Virus record (IMG/VR): IMGVR_UViG_3300032093_000035
Span: 48,403 to 112,402 of that record
Length of the DNA stretch: 64,000 bases
Direction: 5' to 3' (one strand)
From: a virus
Every line of letters starts with the position of its first letter. Positions within the stretch are counted from its first letter, which is position 1. The notes beneath the pieces were generated by a model. It ran no database searches and had not been told where the DNA came from. It saw nothing but the letters and a program-made list of their open reading frames with translations. Shown one piece after another: positions 8,082 to 15,434 of this stretch. The translations under genes were made by a program, and so were the position numbers.

Positions 8082-8644
8082 TAATCACCGGTATATTTAG
8101 CGCCCATATACCCAGTCGATGGACGACCACCTGGCATATCATATGGATTATTCTTACTTGTGCCTGATGCAGGACGAACCGGTTGTGGAGATTTTGCAGC
8201 TCGCAATTTATGAATCGCTAATAACAGCTTTGTAGATTGATCAACAGTTAAAGAAAGTAGATCTTTACGACCAACTGACTTAATAAATGCATCAACTAAT
8301 TTAGTTACGTCTGGATCACTTTTCTTGAAAGAATCGATAGCCCGTAAATTAGATGTTCCAAAATTTATAGAATATTTAGCCAATTGATAATCAGACAAAT
8401 TTATTCCATTTGTTATATCGTCAGGAATTTGATCCCATGACTGATCTGCATATTGATCTGCTAAATCTGGTCCATCATCATCTCTAGTTGCTAAGATTGC
8501 GTTATAACGCTCATCTTCAGACATAGCATCCCAAATTTCCGTTTCAGAATACTTATATCCTTCTGCTAGTATTTTTTTTACTCGTTGTACTTCCTCGCGA
8601 AGGATTTGTACGTGGCTTGGATTTTTAAAGTCAAATATTTTCAT
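8081..8644 (-). CDS. Probable virion protein with KKILAE near N-terminus
   Basis: The 187-aa product begins MKIFDFKNPSHVQILREEVQ and then reads VKKILAEGYKY, placing an (I/L)LxE site at about residue 28. This is a longer version of the tag found at the extreme N-terminus of several neighbours. The middle is acidic and helical, the C-terminus Pro/Gly-rich (DMPGGRPSTGYMGAKYTGD). Its stop is 2 bp from the Dps-like gene upstream. Function unknown. Confidence 0.6.
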   Translation of the reverse strand: MKIFDFKNPSHVQILREEVQRVKKILAEGYKYSETEIWDAMSEDERYNAILATRDDDGPDLADQYADQSWDQIPDDITNGINLSDYQLAKYSINFGTSNLRAIDSFKKSDPDVTKLVDAFIKSVGRKDLLSLTVDQSTKLLLAIHKLRAAKSPQPVRPASGTSKNNPYDMPGGRPSTGYMGAKYTGD

Positions 8645-8646
8645 GA

Positions 8647-9021
8647 TTACTTAAGGTTTTCTAGTTTGTAGATTGTGGAATAGATTAGATCTTTGACGTT
8701 GTCTAATTGATTTAGTATGAATGTATCTTTTGCATCATGCTTGTCATACGAACGTTCTATATACATAGCCAATGCTTTAAAATATTTTAATACAGTATCT
8801 GAATCATATGAATCAAATTTATCTGCAGGAACATATCCGCTAAGTATTCCATGTTTACCTTGATATGATTCTACCAAAGTGTCAACAAGATCTGGAATGG
8901 CATCATAATATGCATTCAGTGCCAAATGCGCGGCAAATGACCCTTCACCAGTTGTTTGCCAATGAAATATATGAGCTTGATCTCTCGAAGCCATTAGCGT
9001 GGATATTAATTTTTCAAACAT
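8647..9021 (-). CDS. DUF5856/Dps-like four-helix protein
   Basis: A 124-aa helical protein with HIFHWQTTGEGSFAAHLALNAYYDAIPDLVDTL. This pattern (HW..T, H.AL..YYD..P...D) is what I recall for DUF5856, a phage family with a ferritin/Dps-like layout. Dps relatives bind or store iron or protect DNA; the metal ligands here are not proven. A late-type motif and an AAAAGGAAC leader precede the start. Confidence 0.6.
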   Translation of the reverse strand: MFEKLISTLMASRDQAHIFHWQTTGEGSFAAHLALNAYYDAIPDLVDTLVESYQGKHGILSGYVPADKFDSYDSDTVLKYFKALAMYIERSYDKHDAKDTFILNQLDNVKDLIYSTIYKLENLK

Positions 9022-9049
9022 TTGTTCCTTTTTTTATATAAATATATTA

Positions 9050-10819
9050 TTATAATTTTTTAACGCCAACGTGTATATGGTTATCATGATCTCCTTCTGG
9101 AGTACGCCAACCAAATTGATATCGATATCCGTCTTTATTAACATTAAACCATTTCCCACCTTTGTATTCCGGATGACCAAACCAATTCATGATGTGTGCT
9201 AGTAGTTCATCACCTTTAGCTAAATTTTCTGGGGTTGGTTTACCGGTAAACAAATCTACTGCGTATTTATTTAAACTACCAACCCAATGGTCTGATGTGG
9301 CACCAGAGCTAGTTTTAACTGTGGTTCGCTTTTGGGATGTAACAATGTTTTTACCAACAAATTTATTTGCAACATTTGCAACTTCTAAAGCTTTTTGCAT
9401 TGAGCCGGCCCAATCACCGTCAATGCCACCTGGGGTAACTTTACCGGAATCAACAGCACCTTGTGGTAATCCAAATGTAGATGCAGCGACGGTAGCTAGC
9501 GTACCAGTGCCTAATATCCCAGACATCACATTGGTTAAATTGGTCCAATCAGTCTCAGCATCTTTTTCATCTTTTGCATCTGCTGGCGCTGTTGTATCAA
9601 AAAATTCCCTTGCATATTTTTTACGCTTATCGTATGTTGCTTGATTTGCTTTTGGACGTTCAAATTTCTTACAAAACATATCCGCAGCTTCTTCTGGATC
9701 TTCTGTGGTTTTCAATGTTTTATACAAAGAGTTATATGTTGGTTTTGATAATTCCCACAACAAGAAATCTAATTGGCCTTCAATTGAATATGGATCTTTA
9801 CCATTTTGCTTAGAATACTGAATTAATCCATTTTTACCGGTCCAACGATCATTATGCCATTGAGCTAATCCAATCGATGTTCCATGGTCACCTTTAATCG
9901 TAGTACTAAACGTCCCAGCTGATTCAACATATAAATTTGCAGTAACGCCTGCTGCGCCTGCATCGGATAATCCTTTTGATTTCAGATAATCTATAATCGT
10001 TTTTGCAGTGCCTCTTTGTTCGGTACCAACTGTAACTTTTGTATTGTCGACAGCTACTATCGGGGCAACTACAGGTGCAACTTTTAGTGCTTCAATTTTA
10101 TCATCAACTTTACCTGCTCGAATTTCATCTTTAGTAGCAACAATACCACGTTTATTTAGTTTTTGCTGTATGTCATCAATATCATATTTTTTACCAGCAA
10201 CAGTTACTGTCTCAGCAGCCGAGTCTTCCGAATCAGTGGATCTGCTAGGTATAGTATCAGATAGTACGGAAATCGCAGCTTTAAAGAGTTTGGAGTTTGC
10301 TTCCTGATTTAAATCGTTTCCAGATTTTGAAAAATATTCTCGTTTATCAGTTAAAAAATTAATATCAATAATATCATCCGCATCAGCATTAGTTGTTAAC
10401 CAATTATTAATCGTGTTAATCTTTTTTTCAAATTTTTCGTCTACCTGATCTTTTTTATTGTCAATATAATCAAAACTAGGTATAGTGCATAAAATACATT
10501 TAACGTCTGCTTTTTGGGCAAATCTAATTATTAATCGAAAATTTTCAATTATGTTTAGCAATGTCTTGTTTTCATTGCGACCACTACAAAAAACAACAAC
10601 AGCATTATAACCGTTATTAATTTCATTGCGCACGGTGTTCATCATTGATTCTGAATCAGCACCTGGTTCAATAAATTTAGCGCCATCGATTGTTTGTAAT
10701 CGAAATAAACGATTCATGAAACTATATTTAGGTTTTGAGAATTGATCACCTACTAATAATACACGAGCCGTTTCTGGAGCCGGTTTGTCTTCGAATAATA
10801 AAGATTTTAATCGTATCAT
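9050..10819 (-). CDS. Tagged SGNH - tail lysozyme - M15 peptidase fusion
   Basis: A 589-aa multidomain protein. Residues 1-10 (MIRLKSLLFE) are the shared capsid-targeting-like tag. Residues 18-195 look like an SGNH/GDSL fold (RVLLVGDQFSKP start, VVVFCSGRNEN strand, ILCTIPSFD). Residues 270-400 match phage tail lysozyme (AAGVTANLYVESAGTFSTTI, SIGLAQWHNDRW). The C-terminus (about 500-589) has the M15/VanY-type zinc pattern SDHWVGSLNKYAVDL ... DHDNHIHVGV. It should cut peptidoglycan in two ways. With the tag it may be delivered from the particle. The unit upstream overlaps its start (ATGA). Confidence 0.8.
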   Translation of the reverse strand: MIRLKSLLFEDKPAPETARVLLVGDQFSKPKYSFMNRLFRLQTIDGAKFIEPGADSESMMNTVRNEINNGYNAVVVFCSGRNENKTLLNIIENFRLIIRFAQKADVKCILCTIPSFDYIDNKKDQVDEKFEKKINTINNWLTTNADADDIIDINFLTDKREYFSKSGNDLNQEANSKLFKAAISVLSDTIPSRSTDSEDSAAETVTVAGKKYDIDDIQQKLNKRGIVATKDEIRAGKVDDKIEALKVAPVVAPIVAVDNTKVTVGTEQRGTAKTIIDYLKSKGLSDAGAAGVTANLYVESAGTFSTTIKGDHGTSIGLAQWHNDRWTGKNGLIQYSKQNGKDPYSIEGQLDFLLWELSKPTYNSLYKTLKTTEDPEEAADMFCKKFERPKANQATYDKRKKYAREFFDTTAPADAKDEKDAETDWTNLTNVMSGILGTGTLATVAASTFGLPQGAVDSGKVTPGGIDGDWAGSMQKALEVANVANKFVGKNIVTSQKRTTVKTSSGATSDHWVGSLNKYAVDLFTGKPTPENLAKGDELLAHIMNWFGHPEYKGGKWFNVNKDGYRYQFGWRTPEGDHDNHIHVGVKKL

Positions 10820-10962
10820 CTGCCTTGAGCTACATATGATTTAACGTAATTTGTGGCATTCTTGCTTGAACTGGTTTTAGTTTTTGCATGAATACCTGGA
10901 CGTTTAACCTTTGGTTTTTTAATGTGTACTTTTACATTACTTGTTTTTACTTTCGCTGCCAT
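10816..10962 (-). CDS. Small basic KRPGIHAKTKTS protein
   Basis: A 48-aa, strongly basic protein (MAAKVKTSNVKVHIKKPKVK, then RPGIHAKTKTSSSKNATNY). I recognise this K-x-KRPG-[IV]-H-[AS]-K style from small unnamed proteins of many phages. Its TGA overlaps the ATG of the next gene (ATGA). Probably nucleic-acid binding, function unknown. Confidence 0.65.
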   Translation of the reverse strand: MAAKVKTSNVKVHIKKPKVKRPGIHAKTKTSSSKNATNYVKSYVAQGR

Positions 10963-11059
10963 AGCTGTTACCTTTACATGTTACTAATTCATAAACTGCA
11001 TATAACCCACCGATAACCATTATGGCACAACCGATAATAAAAGCAAATAACCTATTCAT
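10937..11059 (-). CDS. Small single-pass membrane protein (40 aa)
   Basis: A 40-aa frame, MNRLFAFIIGCAIMVIGGLY, with one membrane segment and a polar tail. It overlaps the next gene by 26 bases. A GATATTTATTAATATG string at the start provides the late-type motif, with almost no leader. Real but of unknown function. Confidence 0.5.
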   Translation of the reverse strand: MNRLFAFIIGCAIMVIGGLYAVYELVTCKGNSYGSESKNK

Positions 11060-11079
11060 ATTAATAAATATCAAACAGT

Positions 11080-11110
11080 AAAAAAACCCGGGCCGCGATA
11101 GCCCGAGTCT
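11080..11110 (-). terminator. Terminator after the tagged 126-aa gene
   Basis: Minus-strand hairpin CTCGGGC ... GCCCGGG followed by seven T residues, located downstream of the gene ending at 11143. Confidence 0.85.
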
Positions 11111-11142
11111 TAACTATATTCGCCTAAGGTAGCAGACGCTCT

Positions 11143-11523
11143 TTATTTCTTGAATGTTTCTCTTAAAATATAATCATTGCCTTTAAGATTGCGAAGGATT
11201 CTTTGTTCTAAAGGAATTTCACGCATTTCTTGCAAACCTGATTTTTTAATTAAAGTAGATTCATTTTTTTCTTCTTTATCAGCAAAAGCTTTTTTCATTG
11301 ATTCTTCTTCATCACCATCATTATCGGCATCGATATAATCTGGTCTTGCTGACTCATCTACATCTGATTCTTCTGATTCATCATTGAATGGCATATTCAA
11401 TTCTGCTTCCTCACGCAGTTTGGCTTCGTATGCTGCGGTTGTATCTGCGAGGGTAGGAAGGGGCTTACCTTCTTCGCGTTCCCAGGCATACCCTTCGTTT
11501 AATATTGATTTTAGTTTGATCAT
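11143..11523 (-). CDS. Tagged acidic virion/injected protein
   Basis: The 126-aa product begins MIKLKSILNEGYAWE, carrying the recurrent tag with an ILNE/G junction. The remainder is very acidic (NDESEESDVDESARPDYIDA) with a basic helical end (EQRILRNLKGNDYILRETF). The start at 11523 was chosen over an upstream in-frame ATG because the tag, the AAAGGAAC leader and the late-type motif all point to it. The acidic body recalls scaffold or internal head proteins, without a specific match. Confidence 0.7.
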   Translation of the reverse strand: MIKLKSILNEGYAWEREEGKPLPTLADTTAAYEAKLREEAELNMPFNDESEESDVDESARPDYIDADNDGDEEESMKKAFADKEEKNESTLIKKSGLQEMREIPLEQRILRNLKGNDYILRETFKK

Positions 11524-11537
11524 TTTAGTTCCTTTAT

Positions 11538-11546
11538 TATAAATAT
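11538..11546 (-). promoter_or_regulatory. Late-type ATATTTATA motif
   Basis: Minus-strand ATATTTATAATAAAGGAAC ends a few bases before the start at 11523; typical example of the late class. Confidence 0.5.
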
Positions 11547-11576
11547 GTAGTACGTTGTAAACCAATTACAAAATAA

Positions 11577-11598
11577 GTGCGCCCTTCCAGGGCCGCAC
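11577..11598 (-). terminator. Probable terminator
   Basis: Minus-strand hairpin GTGCGGCCCT GGA AGGGCGCAC with one unpaired base, followed by TTATTTT, just after the gene ending at 11603. Confidence 0.65.
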
Positions 11599-11602
11599 AA
11601 AG

Positions 11603-12172
11603 TTACATGCTTGGATCGGCCGGAGTATCAATGCCAGATGCATCGGGTCGGGCTTGACCCTGTTTGCGCACCAAGTACAATTTTGTTGATCCATGCTCTA
11701 CACGGAAATCGCTCAGATCCGGATTGGTTTGTAGGAAGCGGGCATATATGCGTGATTTTTGTTGCTCCTTGTCCGGGTTGTTGTCTCCTCCAGTTATATC
11801 AATCACATCTACCGCCGCATGCGTATCCGCAAAATCGCGAATTGCAAGCCCAATAGTTTTGAAAAACCGCAGCGTGTTCGTCTCACCAGCAGCTGCGCTA
11901 CTACGAGCCGATGTAGTCCAATTGGCCCGGGCGTCTCGAACAGCAGCCATTTGACGATCTTGGGTAAAGAAAGCAAATTGCCATTCTCCCGTGTCCCCGA
12001 ATTGAGAACGATAGTAGTGGTCGAACTTGATCAGGATGGGGTGGGCATCGGCTTGGATCTGCGTTTCGAAACTTTTGGCATCGCCCCAACGATCACGCCA
12101 CGTGAACTGCGTTGTGTATGGTTGAACCCCAGCTAACGAGATTTCCGCAAGTAAGTTGCTTAATCGTATCAT
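11603..12172 (-). CDS. Tagged hypothetical protein, probably injected
   Basis: A 189-aa protein beginning MIRLSNLLAEISLAG, so the tag is followed by E/I. The body is mixed alpha/beta (FTWRDRWGDAKSF, HPILIKFDHYYRSQ, VDVIDITGGDN) and ends with a Pro/Asp-rich tail. An in-frame ATG 28 codons upstream was rejected because the tag and the spacing to the preceding gene favour 12172. Codon usage is more GC-rich than in its neighbours, which may indicate recent acquisition. Function unknown. Confidence 0.7.
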   Translation of the reverse strand: MIRLSNLLAEISLAGVQPYTTQFTWRDRWGDAKSFETQIQADAHPILIKFDHYYRSQFGDTGEWQFAFFTQDRQMAAVRDARANWTTSARSSAAAGETNTLRFFKTIGLAIRDFADTHAAVDVIDITGGDNNPDKEQQKSRIYARFLQTNPDLSDFRVEHGSTKLYLVRKQGQARPDASGIDTPADPSM

Positions 12173-12173
12173 G

Positions 12174-12560
12174 TCATGATAATAGTTTTTTGCGTTGCAT
12201 GTCCCGAATGCTTTGTTTGTGCCATTTAGTTGCAAGATCCATTCTACTAGCAACAAATTGAAGCAATGATTGACCTTTGCTGTTTTTTGGCGATTTCATC
12301 CACAAGTTGTTAACGCGTGTGTAAAGACCTTTTTTTCGTGACATTGCAATGAACGCTGCTTCCACAGCAGCTTCTTGCGTACCTAACAAGTTGTCAGTGA
12401 AACGCAGAATTATGCGCAGAATGTCCGCAGGATTAACTAGACCCTCAATAGTGCGATATGGAATTCCAAGATCGATTCCAGCACGTGGATCAGACCCAAT
12501 AGCTCCAATGATTTTATCTAGCATTGATTGTTCTGTTAATATGTGTTTTAAACGTATCAT
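12174..12560 (-). CDS. Tagged hypothetical protein, probably injected
   Basis: A 128-aa protein starting MIRLKHILTEQSML. The tag equals that of the next gene upstream at eight residues but uses different synonymous codons. The body has a GIDLGIPYRTIEGLVNPAD segment and a basic helical end (RDMQRKKLL). A late-type motif and AAAGGAAAC leader precede 12560, which rules out the longer in-frame start. Function unknown. Confidence 0.7.
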   Translation of the reverse strand: MIRLKHILTEQSMLDKIIGAIGSDPRAGIDLGIPYRTIEGLVNPADILRIILRFTDNLLGTQEAAVEAAFIAMSRKKGLYTRVNNLWMKSPKNSKGQSLLQFVASRMDLATKWHKQSIRDMQRKKLLS

Positions 12561-12573
12561 TGTTTCCTTTATA

Positions 12574-12582
12574 TATAAATAT
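12574..12582 (-). promoter_or_regulatory. Late-type ATATTTATA motif
   Basis: Minus-strand AATATTTATATATAAAGGAAAC before the start at 12560. Confidence 0.5.
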
Positions 12583-12620
12583 TGTTTCCGCATAAATGCT
12601 GGAAACGATTCACAGCCACG

Positions 12621-13082
12621 CTATTTGTCTTTTATTCCCGTCCAATCATAACTAGTACTCGACCCACCATCACGTTCCAATTCCATGTACGATGCAGTTT
12701 CCTGTGATATAGAATACCCACGCAAAGCGCGCAGCACATAAGCCCGGTATAAACGCATTCTGCGTGGATCAGATTTGGCTACTCCGAACACCACTGTTTC
12801 AGGACGCCACTTCTCCACTGCCTTGCGGGCAATCTCAACTATGGTGCTCATTACACGGTACACATCCGATTCCGCGGTCTCCACATCATGATCCCATCCG
12901 CCTTGTGGGTTCTTCGTAGCAAACGCAATTTCCATGACCTCATCAGATCCATATGGAAATGACACTTGATACATGGTACCACGCTCTGTTTCGAAATAGG
13001 CTTCTCCGTTGTACATGTTGTATGGGTATGGTGTCGCCGTGCCTTCCCCTATCTCTGCTAGTATGTGTTTAAGACGTATCAT
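12621..13082 (-). CDS. Tagged hypothetical protein, probably injected
   Basis: A 153-aa protein starting MIRLKHILAEIGEG. After the tag comes a beta-rich region (EAYFETERGTMYQVSFPYGS), then a helical segment and VVFGVAKSDPRRMRLYRAYV near residue 100, a pattern reminiscent of acetyltransferase-like or RNA-processing folds but not diagnostic. Its ATG lies 3 bp from the gene upstream. Function unknown; association with the particle is inferred from the tag. Confidence 0.7.
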   Translation of the reverse strand: MIRLKHILAEIGEGTATPYPYNMYNGEAYFETERGTMYQVSFPYGSDEVMEIAFATKNPQGGWDHDVETAESDVYRVMSTIVEIARKAVEKWRPETVVFGVAKSDPRRMRLYRAYVLRALRGYSISQETASYMELERDGGSSTSYDWTGIKDK

Positions 13083-13085
13083 GTA

Positions 13086-13385
13086 TTACATGTTGTTTGC
13101 ATTTATAAACATGAACAATGGATTTTGTTCAACATATACATCAAATACATTGGCTGCAAAGTCAGGACGTTGTGCGATTGGATACTTTGTTTTGATTGCT
13201 TCGAGATCTGTTTTTAAATACGAATCTAGATTTTGAAGTTTTCCTTCATTGTATAATTGCAATGCCATACCAACAATTTTAACTTTTTCTTGTGAAGTTA
13301 AAGCTTTTGGCATTTTAATATCTGCTTCATTAAGTGATGTATTATTTAAATAACGTTTCCAATTGTTTAAATATGGTTTATTCAT
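13086..13385 (-). CDS. Small virion-type protein with SLNE site
   Basis: A 99-aa protein, MNKPYLNNWKRYLNNTSLNE then ADIKMP. The W-K-R-Y-L start with SLNE/A at residues 17-21 looks like a longer relative of the capsid-targeting tag. The rest is helical. An AAAAAAGGAAC leader and a late-type motif lie upstream. It is the first gene of the late block next to the G/C-run hairpins. Confidence 0.65.
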   Translation of the reverse strand: MNKPYLNNWKRYLNNTSLNEADIKMPKALTSQEKVKIVGMALQLYNEGKLQNLDSYLKTDLEAIKTKYPIAQRPDFAANVFDVYVEQNPLFMFINANNM

Positions 13386-13549
13386 GTTGTTCCTTTTTTA
13401 ATAATAAATATAGAGCATACCGAGTATATGGGCGTGTACAAGGTGTATAGGGAGGTAGAATACTTATATGCACCGCATATCCTAATAAAGAGCACCTATA
13501 TAGCAAAAAAATTAACCGTGCTAGAAAAATATATATAACCACCCACCGT

Positions 13550-13690
13550 ATCAAGGGGGTGTTCTACCCCTTAACTAAACCCACCCCTACCCCCCTGTTT
13601 TGGGGGGGCTTACCGGGGGCTAAACCAGGGGGGCTGCCCCAGTAAAATAGGGGGGCTATTACACCCCCCTTCAAACCCCTAAGGGCCTCT
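13550..13690. repeat. Cluster of G/C-run hairpins in a non-coding gap
   Basis: No gene fits 13386-13722. The last 140 bases hold G and C runs that pair as hairpins: AAGGGG/CCCCTT at 13553-13572, CCCCCC TGTTTT GGGGGG at 13590-13607, GGGG..CCCC near 13630, and GGGGGG CTATTACA CCCCCC at 13650-13669. It lies between the end of the leftward early block and the start of the late block. Possible roles are tandem terminators or a recognition site; none is proven. Confidence 0.6.
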
Positions 13691-13722
13691 CCTTTATATA
13701 TAAGGTCTATGTCGGCTGCTGC

Positions 13723-13965
13723 TTACACGGGACAAGCTATCTGCTGTGGGAACAGGTTCAATGCATGCATCTGCGCTGGCGGCATGCTCGGTATGCCTAA
13801 CGCCTCGCGGAGGTCATACAATGTGGCCCACTGCGTACGGCTGCGGGTTACCTGGTCCATTGTGATGCTGCTGTCGCGGCCTGCTGCTGCATCCAAGTCG
13901 CGGTAGTGTTTCCATGCGCGGGCTTCTGCTAACTGGATGTCTTTAATCATTTGTGCTTTTGTCAT
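13723..13965 (-). CDS. Small early hypothetical protein
   Basis: An 80-aa helical protein (MTKAQMIKDIQLAEARAWKH) with an AAAAGAGAGACAATG start, the early leader. Last gene of the early block. No recognisable domain. Confidence 0.6.
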   Translation of the reverse strand: MTKAQMIKDIQLAEARAWKHYRDLDAAAGRDSSITMDQVTRSRTQWATLYDLREALGIPSMPPAQMHALNLFPQQIACPV

Positions 13966-14016
13966 TGTCTCTCTTTTTATATTAGGTTAATTGGGTTACT
14001 TGGGTTGCTGTGTTAA

Positions 14017-14223
14017 TTAGTCTAGCATATCTGCTGCTGCGCCACCTGCCATGATGCCGGCAAACAATGTTGCTGCTGCTCCTACCGGTACTACCAATGC
14101 TGCTACTGCTAAGCCGGCTACTGGAAGAATTGCTAGGAAGGTTAATGCGGTTGCTGCTGCGATGCTTAATACGACTGCTGCGACTGCTACTACTGCTGCG
14201 ATAACTTTGATTTCGTTTTTCAT
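14017..14223 (-). CDS. Small early membrane protein
   Basis: A 68-aa Ala/Val-rich protein with two membrane segments (VIAAVVAVAAVVLSIAAATA and VAGLAVAALVVPVGAAATLF) and a short acidic tail. It has its own early promoter at 14245-14278 and the AGAGAGATATG leader. Possibly acts on the host membrane early in infection; that is inference only. Confidence 0.65.
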   Translation of the reverse strand: MKNEIKVIAAVVAVAAVVLSIAAATALTFLAILPVAGLAVAALVVPVGAAATLFAGIMAGGAAADMLD

Positions 14224-14244
14224 ATCTCTCTCTTTTAATTTTAA

Positions 14245-14278
14245 TAAAGATAAGGTTTATTCTGATAGGATCCTAATC
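14245..14278 (-). promoter_or_regulatory. Early promoter, GGATCC class
   Basis: Minus-strand TTATCTTTA (-7) with GATTAGGATCC at -33, for the gene starting at 14223. Confidence 0.7.
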
Positions 14279-14305
14279 TTTTGTTACTTTTTTTACTGCA
14301 GAAAT

Positions 14306-14327
14306 CCGACGCCATTTCTGACGCCGG
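14306..14327 (-). ncRNA. GAAA-tetraloop hairpin in leader/intergenic RNA
   Basis: Read on the minus strand as RNA, nine base pairs including two G-U pairs close on a GAAA tetraloop. The same architecture with different bases occurs at 16528-16549. It follows the stop of the ATPase gene and an AUAUCUCUCAA string. Confidence 0.5.
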
Positions 14328-14352
14328 TTCCTTATTTGAGAGATATGTTTTC

Positions 14353-15300
14353 CTATTCTGCTGCGATGATTTGCTCTGCTACCATCATTGTGGGATCCTC
14401 AAAGCCCATTGCACATATGCGGGCTGCTTTAATAAAGCTTCTGAGGTTGATGTCAATACCCGCATATTTTTTATCCAGGTCCTTCATAATGCTGAGTGCC
14501 TGCTGCTTCGCTGCCAATGGGATGCTAGGCTCCATTGTCGACATCAATTGCTCCATGCGGGTAAACATCTGCGTGGTGTTCATTGAGATGTCTGACACAA
14601 AGCTGCGTGAGCGAATTGCTGCATCCAATTTTGATTGGTGGATGTTGCTGATGAAGATAACACGGCCGGTGAACTCAAAGTGTGCCGGGATAGGCTCGCC
14701 AAACTCATCCTTAAGCGGCTTGCTTGAGATATAAGAGATCTTGCGTGTGTCATAGCTATCCAACGCCGCCTTCAAAAGGTTCACTGCATCCTCGTCTTTG
14801 AATACCGAGTCACAGTCATCAAAGATAACAATCTTGTCGGAGTTCTGGTAAAGGGTAATAAACAACCCGGCTGCTGTGGTGCGCCCTTTAAAGTGAACAA
14901 ACTCATATGACTCTCGCAAGCCCATTCCCTTAAGCGTCTCCTTAACCAGGTGCGTCTTACCAACACCCGCCATACCTGTGATTACCAATGACGGTTGGAT
15001 TCCGCGACCCACCATCTTTGTCAGACGAGTAAGGTTGTCAAACATTACCTCAGGATCTCTGCTCTCCACCACTGACAGGAAAGACATCTTAGCCGGTGCT
15101 GCCGGTGCTACCGATACTCCTGCCGTTGCTGCTGCTACTCTAACAACACGCCCATTTGCTCCAACCATCAACACTTCGCGGTTGGCTTCTGCACTGCGCA
15201 ATTGCACGTCGCGGATTAAACCCTTTGGCGCGAACTCACCTGTGTTAACATTCTTCGCCATTAACTTCCCTTTTACTCTTACTGCTTCAAATACGTTCAT
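14353..15300 (-). CDS. AAA-family ATPase
   Basis: The 315-aa protein has Walker A GMAGVGKTH at about residue 110, Walker B KIVIFDDCDSVF at about 155, and a sensor-like VIFISNIHQSKLDAAIRSR with arginines near residue 225-235. The first 100 residues are a separate beta-rich and Ala-rich region. This fits a single-domain AAA+ protein of the sort phages use in replication or helicase loading, but there is no helicase-specific motif. It has its own early promoter of the GGATCC class and an unusually long leader of about 50 nt. Confidence 0.8.
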   Translation of the reverse strand: MNVFEAVRVKGKLMAKNVNTGEFAPKGLIRDVQLRSAEANREVLMVGANGRVVRVAAATAGVSVAPAAPAKMSFLSVVESRDPEVMFDNLTRLTKMVGRGIQPSLVITGMAGVGKTHLVKETLKGMGLRESYEFVHFKGRTTAAGLFITLYQNSDKIVIFDDCDSVFKDEDAVNLLKAALDSYDTRKISYISSKPLKDEFGEPIPAHFEFTGRVIFISNIHQSKLDAAIRSRSFVSDISMNTTQMFTRMEQLMSTMEPSIPLAAKQQALSIMKDLDKKYAGIDINLRSFIKAARICAMGFEDPTMMVAEQIIAAE

Positions 15301-15356
15301 CTCTCTTATATGGTATTTAATTAAATGCTCTTAAGGCCTTTCCCTAATTGCTTACA

Positions 15357-15391
15357 TAAAAATAAGGCAAATTCTGATAGGATCCTAATCT
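15357..15391 (-). promoter_or_regulatory. Early promoter, GGATCC class
   Basis: Minus-strand TTATTTTTA (-7) and AGGATCC (-33), upstream of the ATPase gene. The -7 box is a near match to the 9-bp repeat array at 23.4-24.3 kb. Confidence 0.55.
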
Positions 15392-15434
15392 TTTGCAAAC
15401 TTTTTTTAACTTTTTTTCCTGGTAGGATCCAGGC

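Noticed and set aside
14051-14734. Plus-strand open frame of 227 codons across the ATPase gene and two hairpin regions
   Set aside because: Antisense of a well-supported ATPase and a membrane protein; no leader.
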